A stretch of DNA of 64,000 nt from Flavobacteriales bacterium (GTDB taxonomy: Bacteria; Bacteroidota; Bacteroidia; Flavobacteriales; UBA1820). Position numbers and translations under genes: made by a program. The notes under the pieces were generated by a model that searched no databases, had not been told where the DNA came from, and worked only from the letters and a program-made list of their open reading frames with translations. Each line of letters begins with the position of its first letter. Positions within the stretch are counted from its first letter, which is position 1. Shown piece by piece: positions 8,152 to 16,931 of this stretch. The stretch is from contig QALN01000001.1 in the NCBI GenBank assembly GCA_003150615.1, positions 1 through 64,000 of the forward strand. Direction: 5' to 3'.

Positions 8152-9201
8152 TCAAAGCCCGTACACGTACACTTGTTCGAAATCGAGTTCGTCATTGAAA
8201 CAGAACAGTTTTCCTGAGTGCGGATCGAACAGCGCGTTGTTCACCGTTTTGTCCAGTTTGTATTCTTTTTGCGGCACGCCGTTCCAGTCGTATGTAAGCA
8301 GCGACGAAGAAAGCGTAGTGTATTTATATCGGGGAAGCGGTGTGGTTTCAAACTCTGTACGCAGCACCATTATGCAGTCCGGTGACGAAGTCATGGAGAT
8401 GTAGTAGAAGCCTTTTTCCATTTTCCAGAAATCCGTTTCGCGGAGTTGTTCCACCGTACGTTTGTCGCCTACTGATTTTTTCAGTTCGAGCCGCCCGCCG
8501 GATATGTCGTAAAAATCCATACGTCCGGTATATTCGTAACACAAAGCCAGAGTGCGGCCGTCGGATTCGTAATCGGGTACGTTCATAATGTTTATCGACA
8601 TGTTGTTGCCTTCTCTCAGAACGTTCACTACCGAGTAACTGCGTGCCGAATCGAGTGTCCGCCCGGTGCGGATGTCCACCAGTTTTATGAATCCGAGGTT
8701 CGTGCCGTCGAACGTAAAGCTCTCGCCTACGGCCAGCGTGTCGTTTATAATGCACGTAATGTCCACGTCGCTAAGGTGGTCGCCAGAAATCTGTTTTACG
8801 GATCTTATTCCGGCGGCGGATGCGCGGTATGTCTTTATATTGTTTTTGTAATAGTCTATGAACGAAAACCCAGGATAGCCGGCAGCGTGTTTTATCATGT
8901 ATGCGCTGCCTATTTCGTCCGGGCCTTCACCTTTGGTCATGGCGGGATACATAAACGAGAAGTCCGGCATGGAGTACACATAGAACACGGAATCGGTGTC
9001 GTCGCTCATTATGACGCATTTGCCGTCGGCTATTGTTGCGCATATTGGCTTTATTATCTGATTTATCGCCACGCTGTCGGCTGCCAGTTCCCCGTCAGGA
9101 GAGAAACCTTCGGAAGCGCCTTTACCGCCGCACGAGAGTGCGAGCAGCGCCAGGGAGCATACGGTTGCCGCTTTATGAAAAGGATGTTTCAAAATGCCCA
9201 T
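8152..9201 (-). CDS. 6-bladed beta-propeller lipoprotein (C)
   Basis: 349 residues. Signal peptide with lipobox ALSC (Cys24). GEGPDEIG motif, the DWNGVPQKEYKLDKTVNNAL blade and C-terminal LDFEQVYVYGL match the sister genes. Positioned between a terminator (9254-9284) and gene B, so it probably starts a transcript covering C-B and perhaps A. Confidence 0.85.
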   Translation of the reverse strand: MGILKHPFHKAATVCSLALLALSCGGKGASEGFSPDGELAADSVAINQIIKPICATIADGKCVIMSDDTDSVFYVYSMPDFSFMYPAMTKGEGPDEIGSAYMIKHAAGYPGFSFIDYYKNNIKTYRASAAGIRSVKQISGDHLSDVDITCIINDTLAVGESFTFDGTNLGFIKLVDIRTGRTLDSARSYSVVNVLREGNNMSINIMNVPDYESDGRTLALCYEYTGRMDFYDISGGRLELKKSVGDKRTVEQLRETDFWKMEKGFYYISMTSSPDCIMVLRTEFETTPLPRYKYTTLSSSLLTYDWNGVPQKEYKLDKTVNNALFDPHSGKLFCFNDELDFEQVYVYGL

Positions 9202-9253
9202 AGTTTTTAGATTTGTGATGGTTTATTTTCAATGCGATACGTATAAAACAAAA

Positions 9254-9284
9254 ACACGGCGGCGCTGTGAGGCGGCCGCCGTGT
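9254..9284 (-). terminator. terminator of propeller gene D
   Basis: On the minus strand ACACGGCGGC...GCCGCCGTGT is followed by TTTTTGTTTTA. It lies just after the end of the gene at 9294-10343 and separates it from gene C. Confidence 0.75.
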
Positions 9285-9293
9285 CCGTTATTT

Positions 9294-10343
9294 TTAAAGT
9301 CCTTTCGGGGTGTAGACGTACACCTGTTCGAAGTCCAGCGCGTTGTCGTAACAGAATAATTTGCCGCTGCCGCGGTGCAGTATCATACTTGTAACCTGTT
9401 TGTCCAGTTCGTACATCTCCATACAACTTCCGTCCCATCCGTAAACTTTTACAATGCACTTGTATGTAGGCAGGCCGTTGGCATCTTCCTTTATCTTTGT
9501 CCTTTCCAGTACGTACACATAATTTTTATCGCTTGCCACCTCTTCGACGCTGCCCTCCGCGTTATCCTTGAGTTTCGGCATATCGTCGTGGAGCTGTTCG
9601 ATTGTACGGAGGTCGCCCTGTGATTTGTAAAGCGCGAATTTATCGTCCTTCAGGTCATAAAAATCCACGCGTCCGGTATGTGCGTACGCTATGGCCAGTT
9701 TGTCGCCGTACGAGGTGCACATGGGCGAGTTGCGCTGGTAGTGTACGGTATAGTCGCCTATCTTGTCAGTGAACCATACGCCGAGTGTGGCAATGGAATC
9801 GAGTACGTCGCCTGTTTCCCAGTCGGTGAGCCTGTAATAGTCCACTTTTTTCCCGTCGGTGATGTTCAGCTTGGACGTTATGTACTTTTTGCCGTTTACT
9901 ATGGCCTGGATGTTTTTCATTTTGTACGATGCCTTCATGCTGAGGCTGTCGCGCCCCGGCATGTATAGCCTGGTGAATTTTTTCGAGAAATCCTCCACGT
10001 AGAATCCGCCGTCATCGGCGTTGTCGGAGTGCAGGTCGGGCCACATGCCGAGTTCGTCGGGGCCTTCGCCGCGCGTGAGGGCCGAATACCTTAAATCGAA
10101 ATCCGGCAGGGAGAATATGAACAGCGCCGTATCCGTTTTATCGCCAAGTATGGCCGCATAGTCTCCTGAAGATGCCCATTGCCGGGGATCGACTATCGCA
10201 TTTACGGTTATGCTGTCTGCTTTGAGCGTTACCGCATCGCCGAAGCTGTCACCGCCCTTTCCCGCCGAGCATCCGGCCAGAATGCCTGCAACAGCGACAG
10301 CGGTTGTAAATTTGTAAACTGCGTTTTTCATGTTAAATGCCAT
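9294..10343 (-). CDS. 6-bladed beta-propeller lipoprotein (D)
   Basis: 349 residues. Lipobox LAGC (Cys25 from the first Met; a second Met at residue 5 could equally be the start). Family marks GEGPDELG, GWDGSCMEMYELDKQV and C-terminal LDFEQVYVYTPKGL. The four genes share about the same length, order of motifs and C-terminus, so they arose by tandem duplication. D has its own downstream terminator. Confidence 0.85.
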   Translation of the reverse strand: MAFNMKNAVYKFTTAVAVAGILAGCSAGKGGDSFGDAVTLKADSITVNAIVDPRQWASSGDYAAILGDKTDTALFIFSLPDFDLRYSALTRGEGPDELGMWPDLHSDNADDGGFYVEDFSKKFTRLYMPGRDSLSMKASYKMKNIQAIVNGKKYITSKLNITDGKKVDYYRLTDWETGDVLDSIATLGVWFTDKIGDYTVHYQRNSPMCTSYGDKLAIAYAHTGRVDFYDLKDDKFALYKSQGDLRTIEQLHDDMPKLKDNAEGSVEEVASDKNYVYVLERTKIKEDANGLPTYKCIVKVYGWDGSCMEMYELDKQVTSMILHRGSGKLFCYDNALDFEQVYVYTPKGL

Positions 10344-10368
10344 TTTTTACGTTTTTTATACATATTAT

Positions 10369-10391
10369 GCCCGCAACACCGGTGCGGGCTT
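10369..10391. terminator. possible terminator hairpin after ruvC
   Basis: GCCCGC(A)ACACCGGTGCGGGC forms a short stem-loop between ruvC and the propeller genes. The trailing T run is weak on the minus strand, so the assignment is uncertain. Confidence 0.35.
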
Positions 10392-10436
10392 TCAAAACGT
10401 ATGACGTTCATATATGTTAAAAAGTTACACCCGGAT

Positions 10437-11033
10437 TTATAATTTCTTTTTTATATCGCGCGGTAACTCGCCGCTCACGCGCGAGCGGTTGTTGCGGACG
10501 AACCCTTCCCATCCGGAGTAGCTTGCCGTTTCGCGGTTTTGGCGGGAGCTGTTGAAAAAGTGGCACACCGCGATGCCCAACGCATCGGTCGAGTCGAGGT
10601 GTTTGGGCAGGTCCCTGTACTTTAATAGTTGTACCAGCATGCCTGCCACTTGTTCTTTTGAAGCGTTGCCGTTGCCAGTTATGGCCATTTTCACTTTCTT
10701 AGGCAGATACTCGGTTATCGGTATCTGCCGCATCAGGGCCGCCGACATGGCCACGCCTTGCGCCCGTCCGAGTTTGAGCATCGACTGTACGTTTTTGCCG
10801 TAGAACGGCGCTTCGAGCGCTATCTCGTCAGGCAGGTATGTGTCTATAAGCGAAGTGGTATATTCGAAAATCGTCTTCAGTTTCAGGAACGGGTCGTCTG
10901 ATTTGCGCAGGTCCAGTTCGTCCATAGCCACGTACGACATTGTGCGCCCTGTTACCTTTATCACCCCGAATCCCATTATGTTCGTTCCGGGGTCTATACC
11001 CATTATAATACGCTCTTTGGCTTTTACAGTCAT
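10437..11033 (-). CDS. ruvC: Holliday junction resolvase RuvC
   Basis: 198 residues from the ATG at 11033; the frame is open further upstream but that part overlaps the promoter box at 11064-11071. RuvC is a homodimeric RNase H-fold nuclease that resolves Holliday junctions with RuvAB. Visible marks: first catalytic Asp in MGIDPGTNIMGFGV, Glu in EIALEAPFYGKNVQSMLKLG, and the HLDSTDALGIAVCH segment with the last acidic residues. Divergent from thyA. Confidence 0.95.
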   Translation of the reverse strand: MTVKAKERIIMGIDPGTNIMGFGVIKVTGRTMSYVAMDELDLRKSDDPFLKLKTIFEYTTSLIDTYLPDEIALEAPFYGKNVQSMLKLGRAQGVAMSAALMRQIPITEYLPKKVKMAITGNGNASKEQVAGMLVQLLKYRDLPKHLDSTDALGIAVCHFFNSSRQNRETASYSGWEGFVRNNRSRVSGELPRDIKKKL

Positions 11034-11063
11034 TTTTCCGGTTTTATACCCTCCAGGGTAAAA

Positions 11064-11071
11064 CAAAAGTA
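11064..11071 (-). promoter_or_regulatory. -7 box for ruvC
   Basis: TACTTTTG on the minus strand, 31 bases before the ruvC ATG. Only 12 bases separate it from the thyA box on the other strand. Confidence 0.65.
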
Positions 11072-11083
11072 ATGAAAAATCAC

Positions 11084-11091
11084 TACTTTTG
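11084..11091 (+). promoter_or_regulatory. -7 box for thyA-folA operon
   Basis: TACTTTTG followed by GACACG, 32 bases before the thyA GTG start. Confidence 0.65.
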
Positions 11092-11123
11092 GACACGACC
11101 AACCATAAATCAGTATTTCAAAA

Positions 11124-11918
11124 GTGAAACAATATCTCGACCTGGCAAGGCATGTGATGGAGCACGGTGCGGACAAGTCCGACCGCACTGGCACCGGTAC
11201 CCGCTCGGTGTTCGGTTATCAGATGCGCTTCGACCTTTCGGAAGGTTTTCCCCTTCTTACGACCAAAAAACTACATCTCAAGTCAATAATATACGAACTG
11301 CTGTGGTTTTTGCGCGGGGATACCAACATAGGTTACCTGAAGGAACACGGAGTGAGGATATGGGACGAATGGGCCGACGCCGACGGAAATCTCGGCCCTG
11401 TGTACGGCGCCCAGTGGCGTTCGTGGCCTTCTCCCGACGGACGTGTGATAGACCAGATATCCGAAGTCGTACGCCAGATACGTCAAACTCCCGATTCGCG
11501 CCGGATGATCGTATCGGCATGGAACGTCGGCCAGTTGGACAAAATGGCCCTTATGCCATGTCATGCGCTGTTCCAGTTCTATGTGTCTGACGGGAAACTC
11601 TCTTGCCAGCTGTATCAGCGTTCGGCCGATATTTTCCTCGGAGTGCCGTTCAACATAGCATCCTATGCGCTGCTCACGATGATGATGGCTCAGGTTACCG
11701 GTCTTAAGCCGGGTGAATTCGTTCATACTTTGGGCGACGCACACATTTATACCAACCATTTCGACCAGATACGCCTGCAACTCACGCGCGAGCCTCGCAC
11801 ATTGCCCTCGATGAAGATAAATCCGGACGTGAGGGACATTTTCTCGTTTTCTTTCGATGACTTCACGCTCGAAGGTTACGACCCTCACCCTCATATAAAA
11901 GGAACGGTGGCGGTATGA
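11124..11918 (+). CDS. thyA: thymidylate synthase
   Basis: 264 residues, the same length as the E. coli enzyme. Converts dUMP and methylene-tetrahydrofolate to dTMP and dihydrofolate. The catalytic Cys146 lies in [13 protein letters not shown]; the folate/dUMP motifs [42 protein letters not shown] and HIYTNH are present. The start is GTG at 11124 (residues KQYLDLARH follow). It overlaps folA by 4 bases (ATGA), coupling production of the enzyme with the one that recycles its dihydrofolate product. Confidence 0.97.
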   Translation: MKQYLDLARHVMEHGADKSDRTGTGTRSVFGYQMRFDLSEGFPLLTTKKLHLKSIIYELLWFLRGDTNIGYLKEHGVRIWDEWADADGNLGPVYGAQWRSWPSPDGRVIDQISEVVRQIRQTPDSRRMIVSAWNVGQLDKMALMPCHALFQFYVSDGKLSCQLYQRSADIFLGVPFNIASYALLTMMMAQVTGLKPGEFVHTLGDAHIYTNHFDQIRLQLTREPRTLPSMKINPDVRDIFSFSFDDFTLEGYDPHPHIKGTVAV

Positions 11919-12466
11919 CAGGCGCGGTGAAAAAAATATCGCTGGCCGTAGCGGCAGGGCCCAAAGGAGAAATAGGACTGGGGAACGAGCTTCTGTGGCA
12001 TCTTCCCGGTGATTTGAAGTATTTTAAAAACCTGACATGGGGACATCCGATGGTGATGGGCCGCCGTACGTTCGAGTCGATAGGCAGGGCGTTGCCTGGC
12101 CGCACGAGCATAGTGGTGTCGCGTGATGCGGATTTTTTAAATTCGATTGGGAATGTGGAAAACTGCGCCGGAGCCGTTTCGCTGGAACAGGCGCTTGAAA
12201 AAGCAGTTGTGTTCAACGCTTCCGCGCTTGAGTATCCCGATGAGCCGTTCATAACCGGCGGCGGACAAATATATCGGCAGGCGCTCCAGGCCGGTATAGT
12301 GGACCGGATATACCTGACACGGGTAGAAGGGAATTTCGAGGCCGATACTTTTTTCCCGATGGATATGATAAAGGATTGGAGAACGGTATGGGAGGAAAGA
12401 CATCTTCCTGACGGTAAAAATCCGCACGCATTTACATACATGAAATTGCTCCCTCCTGAAAAATGA
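11915..12466 (+). CDS. folA: dihydrofolate reductase
   Basis: 183 residues. Reduces dihydrofolate to tetrahydrofolate with NADPH. Marks: acidic active-site Asp33 in [29 protein letters not shown] for NADPH binding, and [13 protein letters not shown]. Slightly longer than the typical 160 residues. Overlaps thyA upstream and the histidine kinase downstream by 4 bases each, so all three are probably translated together. Confidence 0.95.
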   Translation: MTGAVKKISLAVAAGPKGEIGLGNELLWHLPGDLKYFKNLTWGHPMVMGRRTFESIGRALPGRTSIVVSRDADFLNSIGNVENCAGAVSLEQALEKAVVFNASALEYPDEPFITGGGQIYRQALQAGIVDRIYLTRVEGNFEADTFFPMDMIKDWRTVWEERHLPDGKNPHAFTYMKLLPPEK

Positions 12467-13146
12467 CGCGGATATTGCCGGAAAACGTTGGGGAAAAACG
12501 TGCTGAGGATACGCTCACGGGTGCGCTCGTATCGGTGATAACGCACGATATGGTGGGGCCGCTGGCGTTCGATGCCAATGTATTGGGGATGTTGGCGGCA
12601 AAAGACGTTGTGTCGCACGGGGATATGGAAGTCCTCAGGGCCGTGCATGCTTCGCTGGTGCAGATAAACGAAAAGGCGTCTGCCCTTTTACGGATGGCCC
12701 GCAGTATGCATGCTTCAGTAGATACGGCTATTCCCGCGGAGCTGGCGGGAGGTCAAGTGACGGAACTGACGGAATTGCTCCGCGTAGTCTCGGAATTCAT
12801 AGCGGATCACAATCCCGGTTTTTCCTGTGAAATAAAAACCCGCGGGGAGGTGCGGGTGGAAGGTCCGTCGGCAGTGTTGCGTACGGTGGTGGAAAATGTG
12901 CTGTCAAATGCGGTACGTCACGGTAAGAATGGGGCGGTAGTTTCGATACGCATGTATGTGGAAGGCGTCTTTGCTGTTATCTGCGTGGAAAATGAGACTA
13001 TTGCCGGAAAAGTGACTTCCGGTGAGCCGGGTATCGGGCTGGACATATCGCGTAAATTGCTTGCCGCGTGTTTTGGCGGAACGTTGGAAACTGCCGGTCA
13101 AAACGGGACTTTCCGCACCGAAGTACGTATTCCGGCAGTGTTTTGA
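12463..13146 (+). CDS. small soluble sensor histidine kinase
   Basis: 227 residues with no signal peptide and no membrane helix. H-box THDMVGPLAF (His28), N-box VVENVLSNAVRHG (about 142-154) and G-box GEPGIGLDISRKLL (about 187-200) show a HisKA plus HATPase_c core with almost no sensor domain. It starts inside the end of folA (ATGA overlap). No response regulator is nearby, so the partner must be encoded elsewhere. A cytosolic cue, possibly linked to nucleotide or folate state, is an inference from position only. Confidence 0.82.
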   Translation: MTRILPENVGEKRAEDTLTGALVSVITHDMVGPLAFDANVLGMLAAKDVVSHGDMEVLRAVHASLVQINEKASALLRMARSMHASVDTAIPAELAGGQVTELTELLRVVSEFIADHNPGFSCEIKTRGEVRVEGPSAVLRTVVENVLSNAVRHGKNGAVVSIRMYVEGVFAVICVENETIAGKVTSGEPGIGLDISRKLLAACFGGTLETAGQNGTFRTEVRIPAVF

Positions 13147-13308
13147 CGCTGTTTTTTTGTATGTTGTTGCACGCATGCGGAAGTGCGGTGTTCCGCTACG
13201 TGGTAAATGTTCCGTCCGTTGTGCTCCGGCATTTTCATCGTATGTTTCACATGGATGCTTTTTATGGCAGTGCGTTTTTTTTACGGTCATACGTATGGCT
13301 GAAAACGT

Positions 13309-13316
13309 TATTTTTG
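13309..13316 (+). promoter_or_regulatory. -7 box and adjoining palindrome upstream of ZIP transporter
   Basis: TATTTTTG at 13309-13316 is followed directly by the palindrome CGTAAATTTACG (13318-13329), which would overlap the transcription start and could be an operator. Confidence 0.5.
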
Positions 13317-13353
13317 ACGTAAATTTACGCCCTACAGAAAAATATATGCCTTT

Positions 13354-14121
13354 ATGACGGATTATATAATACTTTTCGGAGCAACCGTGCTGGCAGTGCT
13401 TGCCGTAGGTTTTTTCGGTAAACGGATAGGAAAACGCTCGATAGATCTCATATCCAGTTTTACCGGTGCTTTCGTGATAGGCATAATAGTGTTCCACATG
13501 CTGCCTGAGGTATATTCCGAATTGCCGCCGCATACGATAGGGCTGTGTGTTATGGCCGGATTGCTGATACAATCCGTGTTGGATTTTTTTACCAAAGGGA
13601 TAGACCATGGACATACCCATACCCCATCCTGTACACACGGCCGCGGGCATGACGACGACGGCAATATGCCGCTCACGGTTGCCATGTTCGTAAGCCTGTC
13701 GCTGCATACATTCATCGAGTCGCTGCCGATACTGAGCGGCGGGCATATACATGAGCATGAACACGTTCATCACGGGTTGGAGATAGCCGGTGTTTCGCCG
13801 CTTCTGGCCGGCATAGCGCTGCATACGGTCCCGATGGCGATGGTGTTGTACATATTCCTGCTGCGCGTTGTGAAAAAACGTTCCACGGCGTTGCTGCTAA
13901 TGGCGGTGTTCGGCCTTGCCGGACCTCTCGGCATGTTCGCCGGACAGCATATAAGCTGGTTATCGGAGTATTATTTCCAGCTATTGGCCGTAGTGGTTGG
14001 TATCCTGCTTCACGTATCGGCCGTGATGCTTTTCGACTGCGACATGGCCGTTTACGGGAAAATCAAAAAACTGGCGGTAATAGTCCTGGGTTTTGCAGGG
14101 GCTATGATTCTGACTTCCTAG
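13354..14121 (+). CDS. ZIP family divalent metal transporter
   Basis: 255 residues with about seven predicted membrane helices. Metal-binding motifs: a His-rich loop DHGHTHTPSCTHGRGHDDD between helices 3 and 4, HTFIESLP in the helix that forms the ZIP binuclear site, a second His-rich loop HIHEHEHVHHG, and ALHTVPMAM. ZIP proteins import Zn2+ or related ions into the cytoplasm. A palindrome overlapping the likely transcription start suggests repression by a metal regulator (inference). It stands alone, with gaps of about 200 bases on both sides. Confidence 0.88.
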   Translation: MTDYIILFGATVLAVLAVGFFGKRIGKRSIDLISSFTGAFVIGIIVFHMLPEVYSELPPHTIGLCVMAGLLIQSVLDFFTKGIDHGHTHTPSCTHGRGHDDDGNMPLTVAMFVSLSLHTFIESLPILSGGHIHEHEHVHHGLEIAGVSPLLAGIALHTVPMAMVLYIFLLRVVKKRSTALLLMAVFGLAGPLGMFAGQHISWLSEYYFQLLAVVVGILLHVSAVMLFDCDMAVYGKIKKLAVIVLGFAGAMILTS

Positions 14122-14280
14122 CCCATTCTGGTACTTTCGGGTTCTTCATGCGTACGCCGTATATTTAGTCTTTGGTCAGGATGTTTCGGGCCGGTTCCGT
14201 CTTGTATTGTCCGGGTGCGGAATAAAAATAGCGCTGATATAAAAATAATCCTTTTTTATCCTCCGGGGAAGATTATTAAC

Positions 14281-14288
14281 TACTTTTG
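14281..14288 (+). promoter_or_regulatory. -7 box TACTTTTG
   Basis: TACTTTTG lies 28 bases before the ATG at 14317 and argues against the longer GTG-initiated frame that begins at 14215. Confidence 0.6.
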
Positions 14289-14316
14289 CATAAGTACCAT
14301 TGCAAACCTATCTTCT

Positions 14317-14682
14317 ATGCTGACACTTCTGGTAGTTATCACCATAGCCACACTTCTGGCCGGTTATATCAAAAAAAGGAACGACGCCTATGCCGCCAGG
14401 CTCGAACATGCCCGTACATTGAAAGAGGACGGGGATGCGCAAGGCGCTGCCGACGCATATCTTGCAATACTAGAACACGAATACTCGAAAAAAGTGGTGG
14501 ACTGTTCCAGGATAACCCATTGTACGGAAAAAGTCCTTCCTTTACTGAGGCGGTCGGGACGTTATGCCGACGAAAAATGCGTATTGGAGATGGCTCTCAG
14601 GCTATGCATAACGGTGACAAAAAAAGACGTGTGGGAACGCTGGCAAAGGCGCATTCTCGAACTCGAAGCCGAAGGTTTTTAA
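14317..14682 (+). CDS. membrane-anchored protein of unknown function
   Basis: 121 residues from the ATG at 14317. One N-terminal membrane helix (MLTLLVVITIATLLAGYI) followed by a charged helical region (RLEHARTLKEDGDAQGAADA, ILEHEYSKKV) that resembles TPR-like helices. I do not recognise the family. It is followed after 6 bases by a GNAT acetyltransferase gene, so the two are probably one transcript. Confidence 0.7.
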   Translation: MLTLLVVITIATLLAGYIKKRNDAYAARLEHARTLKEDGDAQGAADAYLAILEHEYSKKVVDCSRITHCTEKVLPLLRRSGRYADEKCVLEMALRLCITVTKKDVWERWQRRILELEAEGF

Positions 14683-14688
14683 AAGGAA

Positions 14689-15189
14689 ATGCACGGACAG
14701 TCGCTTAAATCGATGGACATACGTATAATCCCCCCGGAGGAAAAAGAAGGTTATATGCCTCTTTTGCTCATCGCCGACCCTTCGCCTGAAATGGTGTTGC
14801 GTTATTTGCATGAGGCATTGCTCTTTGTCGGATACGAGTCGGACAGGGCGGTGTGTTGCGCAGCCGTAAAGGTAGAGGAGGGAAGAGCGGAGTTGATGAA
14901 CCTTGCTGTCGGCGATTCATACCGCCACCGCGGACTGGCGTCACGGATGCTGGATTTTTTGTGCGGATATCTCGCATGTCAGGGTGTAAAGCGAGTAATT
15001 CTCGGTACGGGCTCGCCCGGTGAAGGGGAGAAACCGTTCTGGCAGTATGATTTTTATATCAGGCGCGGATTTTCGTATTCGTATGGAATAAAAGGTTTTT
15101 TTGCCGATAATTACGGTTTCGAGATATTGGAGGACGACGGACGCAGATGTGTCGATATGGTATATCTGGAAAAAATATTGACGGTGTGA
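14689..15189 (+). CDS. GNAT family N-acetyltransferase
   Basis: 166 residues. The acetyl-CoA-binding motif A is visible as MNLAVGDSYRHRGLASRMLD (R-x-x-G-x-A pattern), preceded by AAVKVEEGRAEL (beta strand 4) and followed by FYIRRGFSYSYG typical of motif B. Substrate unknown. The start could instead be the Met at 14713; the upstream ATG is kept because it is preceded by AAAAGGA. Confidence 0.82.
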   Translation: MHGQSLKSMDIRIIPPEEKEGYMPLLLIADPSPEMVLRYLHEALLFVGYESDRAVCCAAVKVEEGRAELMNLAVGDSYRHRGLASRMLDFLCGYLACQGVKRVILGTGSPGEGEKPFWQYDFYIRRGFSYSYGIKGFFADNYGFEILEDDGRRCVDMVYLEKILTV

Positions 15190-15349
15190 TCGAAGCCTGA
15201 CGCCCGTTGTGTTCCCGCTTCGGTAAAATACGGCTTAAAAGGTTGCCCCGACGTGTATTATGCCGGTAAATGGGCGTTATTTCACAAAAAGATGTCCCTG
15301 TGCTGTAAAATTGTACCGGATGAAACTGTGCCGGTAGGGCCTTTTGCCG

Positions 15350-15357
15350 TATTTTTG
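15350..15357 (+). promoter_or_regulatory. -7 box TATTTTTG for lysA
   Basis: TATTTTTG lies 20 bases before the lysA ATG at 15378. Confidence 0.6.
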
Positions 15358-15377
15358 CACTTCAAACAATTACAGGG

Positions 15378-16613
15378 ATGACACTTACGGAAGAAAAAAC
15401 TTATTCGATAGGCGGTGTAGGCGCTTTGGAGCTGGTCCGGAAATACGGTACGCCGCTGTACGTTTACGACGAAGGAATCATGCGCGCGCAGTACTCCCGT
15501 CTCTGGAACGCATTTTCCGGGGTGGAGCACAAGCGTATAAACTTTGCCATGAAGGCGTTGAGCAACGTCAATGTGTTGAAGATTATGCGCGGGTACGGTA
15601 GCGGTATAGACGCCGTTTCGGTAAACGAAGCGCGTTTGGCGCTGTCTGCCGGATTTTTGCCGTCCGACATCGTATTCACCCCTAACGGAGTGTGCGAGGC
15701 GGAACTGGACGAAGCCGTGGCGCTTGGCATACATGTCAATATCGACAGCCTGGAAACGCTTTCCTTTTTCGGCGACAGATACCCCGGAGTACCGGTCGGT
15801 GTCCGCATAAATCCGCATATCTACGCCGGAGGCAATGACAAGATAGCTGTAGGCAGCCGGGATTCGAAGTTCGGAATATCGGTGGAATATGCCGGGCGTC
15901 TGGAGGAGCTGGTGCGCGGGAAAAACATAAATATCAACGGCGTACATATGCACACCGGTTCCGATATATACGATGTGGACATATTCCTGCAAGGGGCCGA
16001 ATTGCTTTTCTCGGTGGCTTCACGTTTCCCTTCGGTCGAATACGTGGACTTCGGCAGCGGCTTCAAGGTACCGTACAAGGAGGGCGACAAACAGACGGAT
16101 ATAGAACTTCTGGGAGCCAGACTGTCAGAACGTTTCAATGCGTTCTCCGCTCAGGCTCCGCGTCAGGTACGCCTTATGATAGAACCAGGTAAATTCCTGG
16201 TCAGCAGGTCCGGTACGCTGCTGGTCAACGTGAACTGGGTGAAGCAAACTCCGGCCGCTATGTTCGCACAGGTCGACAGCGGGCTAAACCACCTGATACG
16301 CCCCATGATGTACGATGCGTACCATCATATCATTAACGTTTCCAATCCCGGCGGGCAGGCTCGCATGTACAACGTGACGGGTTACATATGCGAGACGGAC
16401 AATTTCGCGCGTGGCAGGGAGATAAGCGAGATACGACGTGGCGACACTCTGGCAATACTCAACGCGGGAGCTTACGGATATATGATGTCCTCGAACTATA
16501 ATTCGCGTTTCCGCCCGGCCGAAGTGATGGTAAAGGACGGGCGCGATTATCTTATATCCCGCAGAGAGGAACTGGCTGATTTGCTCGCAACGCAGGTGGA
16601 CGCAGGTTTCTGA
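15378..16613 (+). CDS. lysA: diaminopimelate decarboxylase
   Basis: 411 residues. PLP-dependent fold-type III enzyme that converts meso-diaminopimelate to lysine. Marks: PLP lysine Lys59 in NFAMKALSN, GSGIDAVSVNE, HMHTGSDIYD for phosphate binding, FGSGFKVPYKEGD, EPGKFLVSRSG, and the substrate-binding CETDNFARG with AYGYMMSSNYNSR. Single gene with its own promoter; no other lysine genes adjoin it. Confidence 0.95.
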   Translation: MTLTEEKTYSIGGVGALELVRKYGTPLYVYDEGIMRAQYSRLWNAFSGVEHKRINFAMKALSNVNVLKIMRGYGSGIDAVSVNEARLALSAGFLPSDIVFTPNGVCEAELDEAVALGIHVNIDSLETLSFFGDRYPGVPVGVRINPHIYAGGNDKIAVGSRDSKFGISVEYAGRLEELVRGKNININGVHMHTGSDIYDVDIFLQGAELLFSVASRFPSVEYVDFGSGFKVPYKEGDKQTDIELLGARLSERFNAFSAQAPRQVRLMIEPGKFLVSRSGTLLVNVNWVKQTPAAMFAQVDSGLNHLIRPMMYDAYHHIINVSNPGGQARMYNVTGYICETDNFARGREISEIRRGDTLAILNAGAYGYMMSSNYNSRFRPAEVMVKDGRDYLISRREELADLLATQVDAGF

Positions 16614-16931
16614 ACGCCGTACATGGCCGTTTCATGCGTGTCTCTGGCGGGCGTGCTACGGGGCTTTAAATATCTGACGGTCTGAGGTCCCGGTCTATGG
16701 CTGTTCCTATGGTAATATCTAAAAATCATTCGGCTTTTTTCGGTTTCCCGTCGGTTTTCATTATATTTTGCGAATATAGGATGCGCCTCGGAATAGCTCA
16801 AGCGAACTTGGCTCTTCTCCCGGCTTTCACTATATTTGCAAATGTTGTGGTCAAAGCGGCAACAACGGTTTTTTAATGCCCGGCAAGGCGTATTTTTACG
16901 CATCGGGCGCATTTTCGGTAAAGACGACTAT
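16614..16931. other. intergenic region with promoter-bearing repeat
   Basis: About 320 bases without a supported gene. Bases about 16755-16840 are the second copy of the repeat seen at 2738-2820, ending in TATATTTGCA, which most likely drives tgt. Confidence 0.6.
16755..16840 (+). repeat. promoter-bearing dispersed repeat, copy 2
   Basis: Contains TTTTCATTATATTTTGC, GGATGCGCCTCGG, CTCAAGCGAACTTGGCTCT and GGCTTTCACTATATTTGC. The -7 box TATATTTG at 16831-16838 sits 94 bases before the tgt ATG. The second half resembles the first, with a TTTCA(C/T)TATATTTTGC-like box at each end. Confidence 0.7.

Noticed and set aside
14215..14316. GTG-initiated N-terminal extension of the gene at 14317
   Set aside because: A -7 box at 14281-14288 lies inside it, so transcription starts later.
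16547..16912. Minus-strand frame upstream of tgt
   Set aside because: Runs through the promoter-bearing repeat and overlaps the end of lysA.
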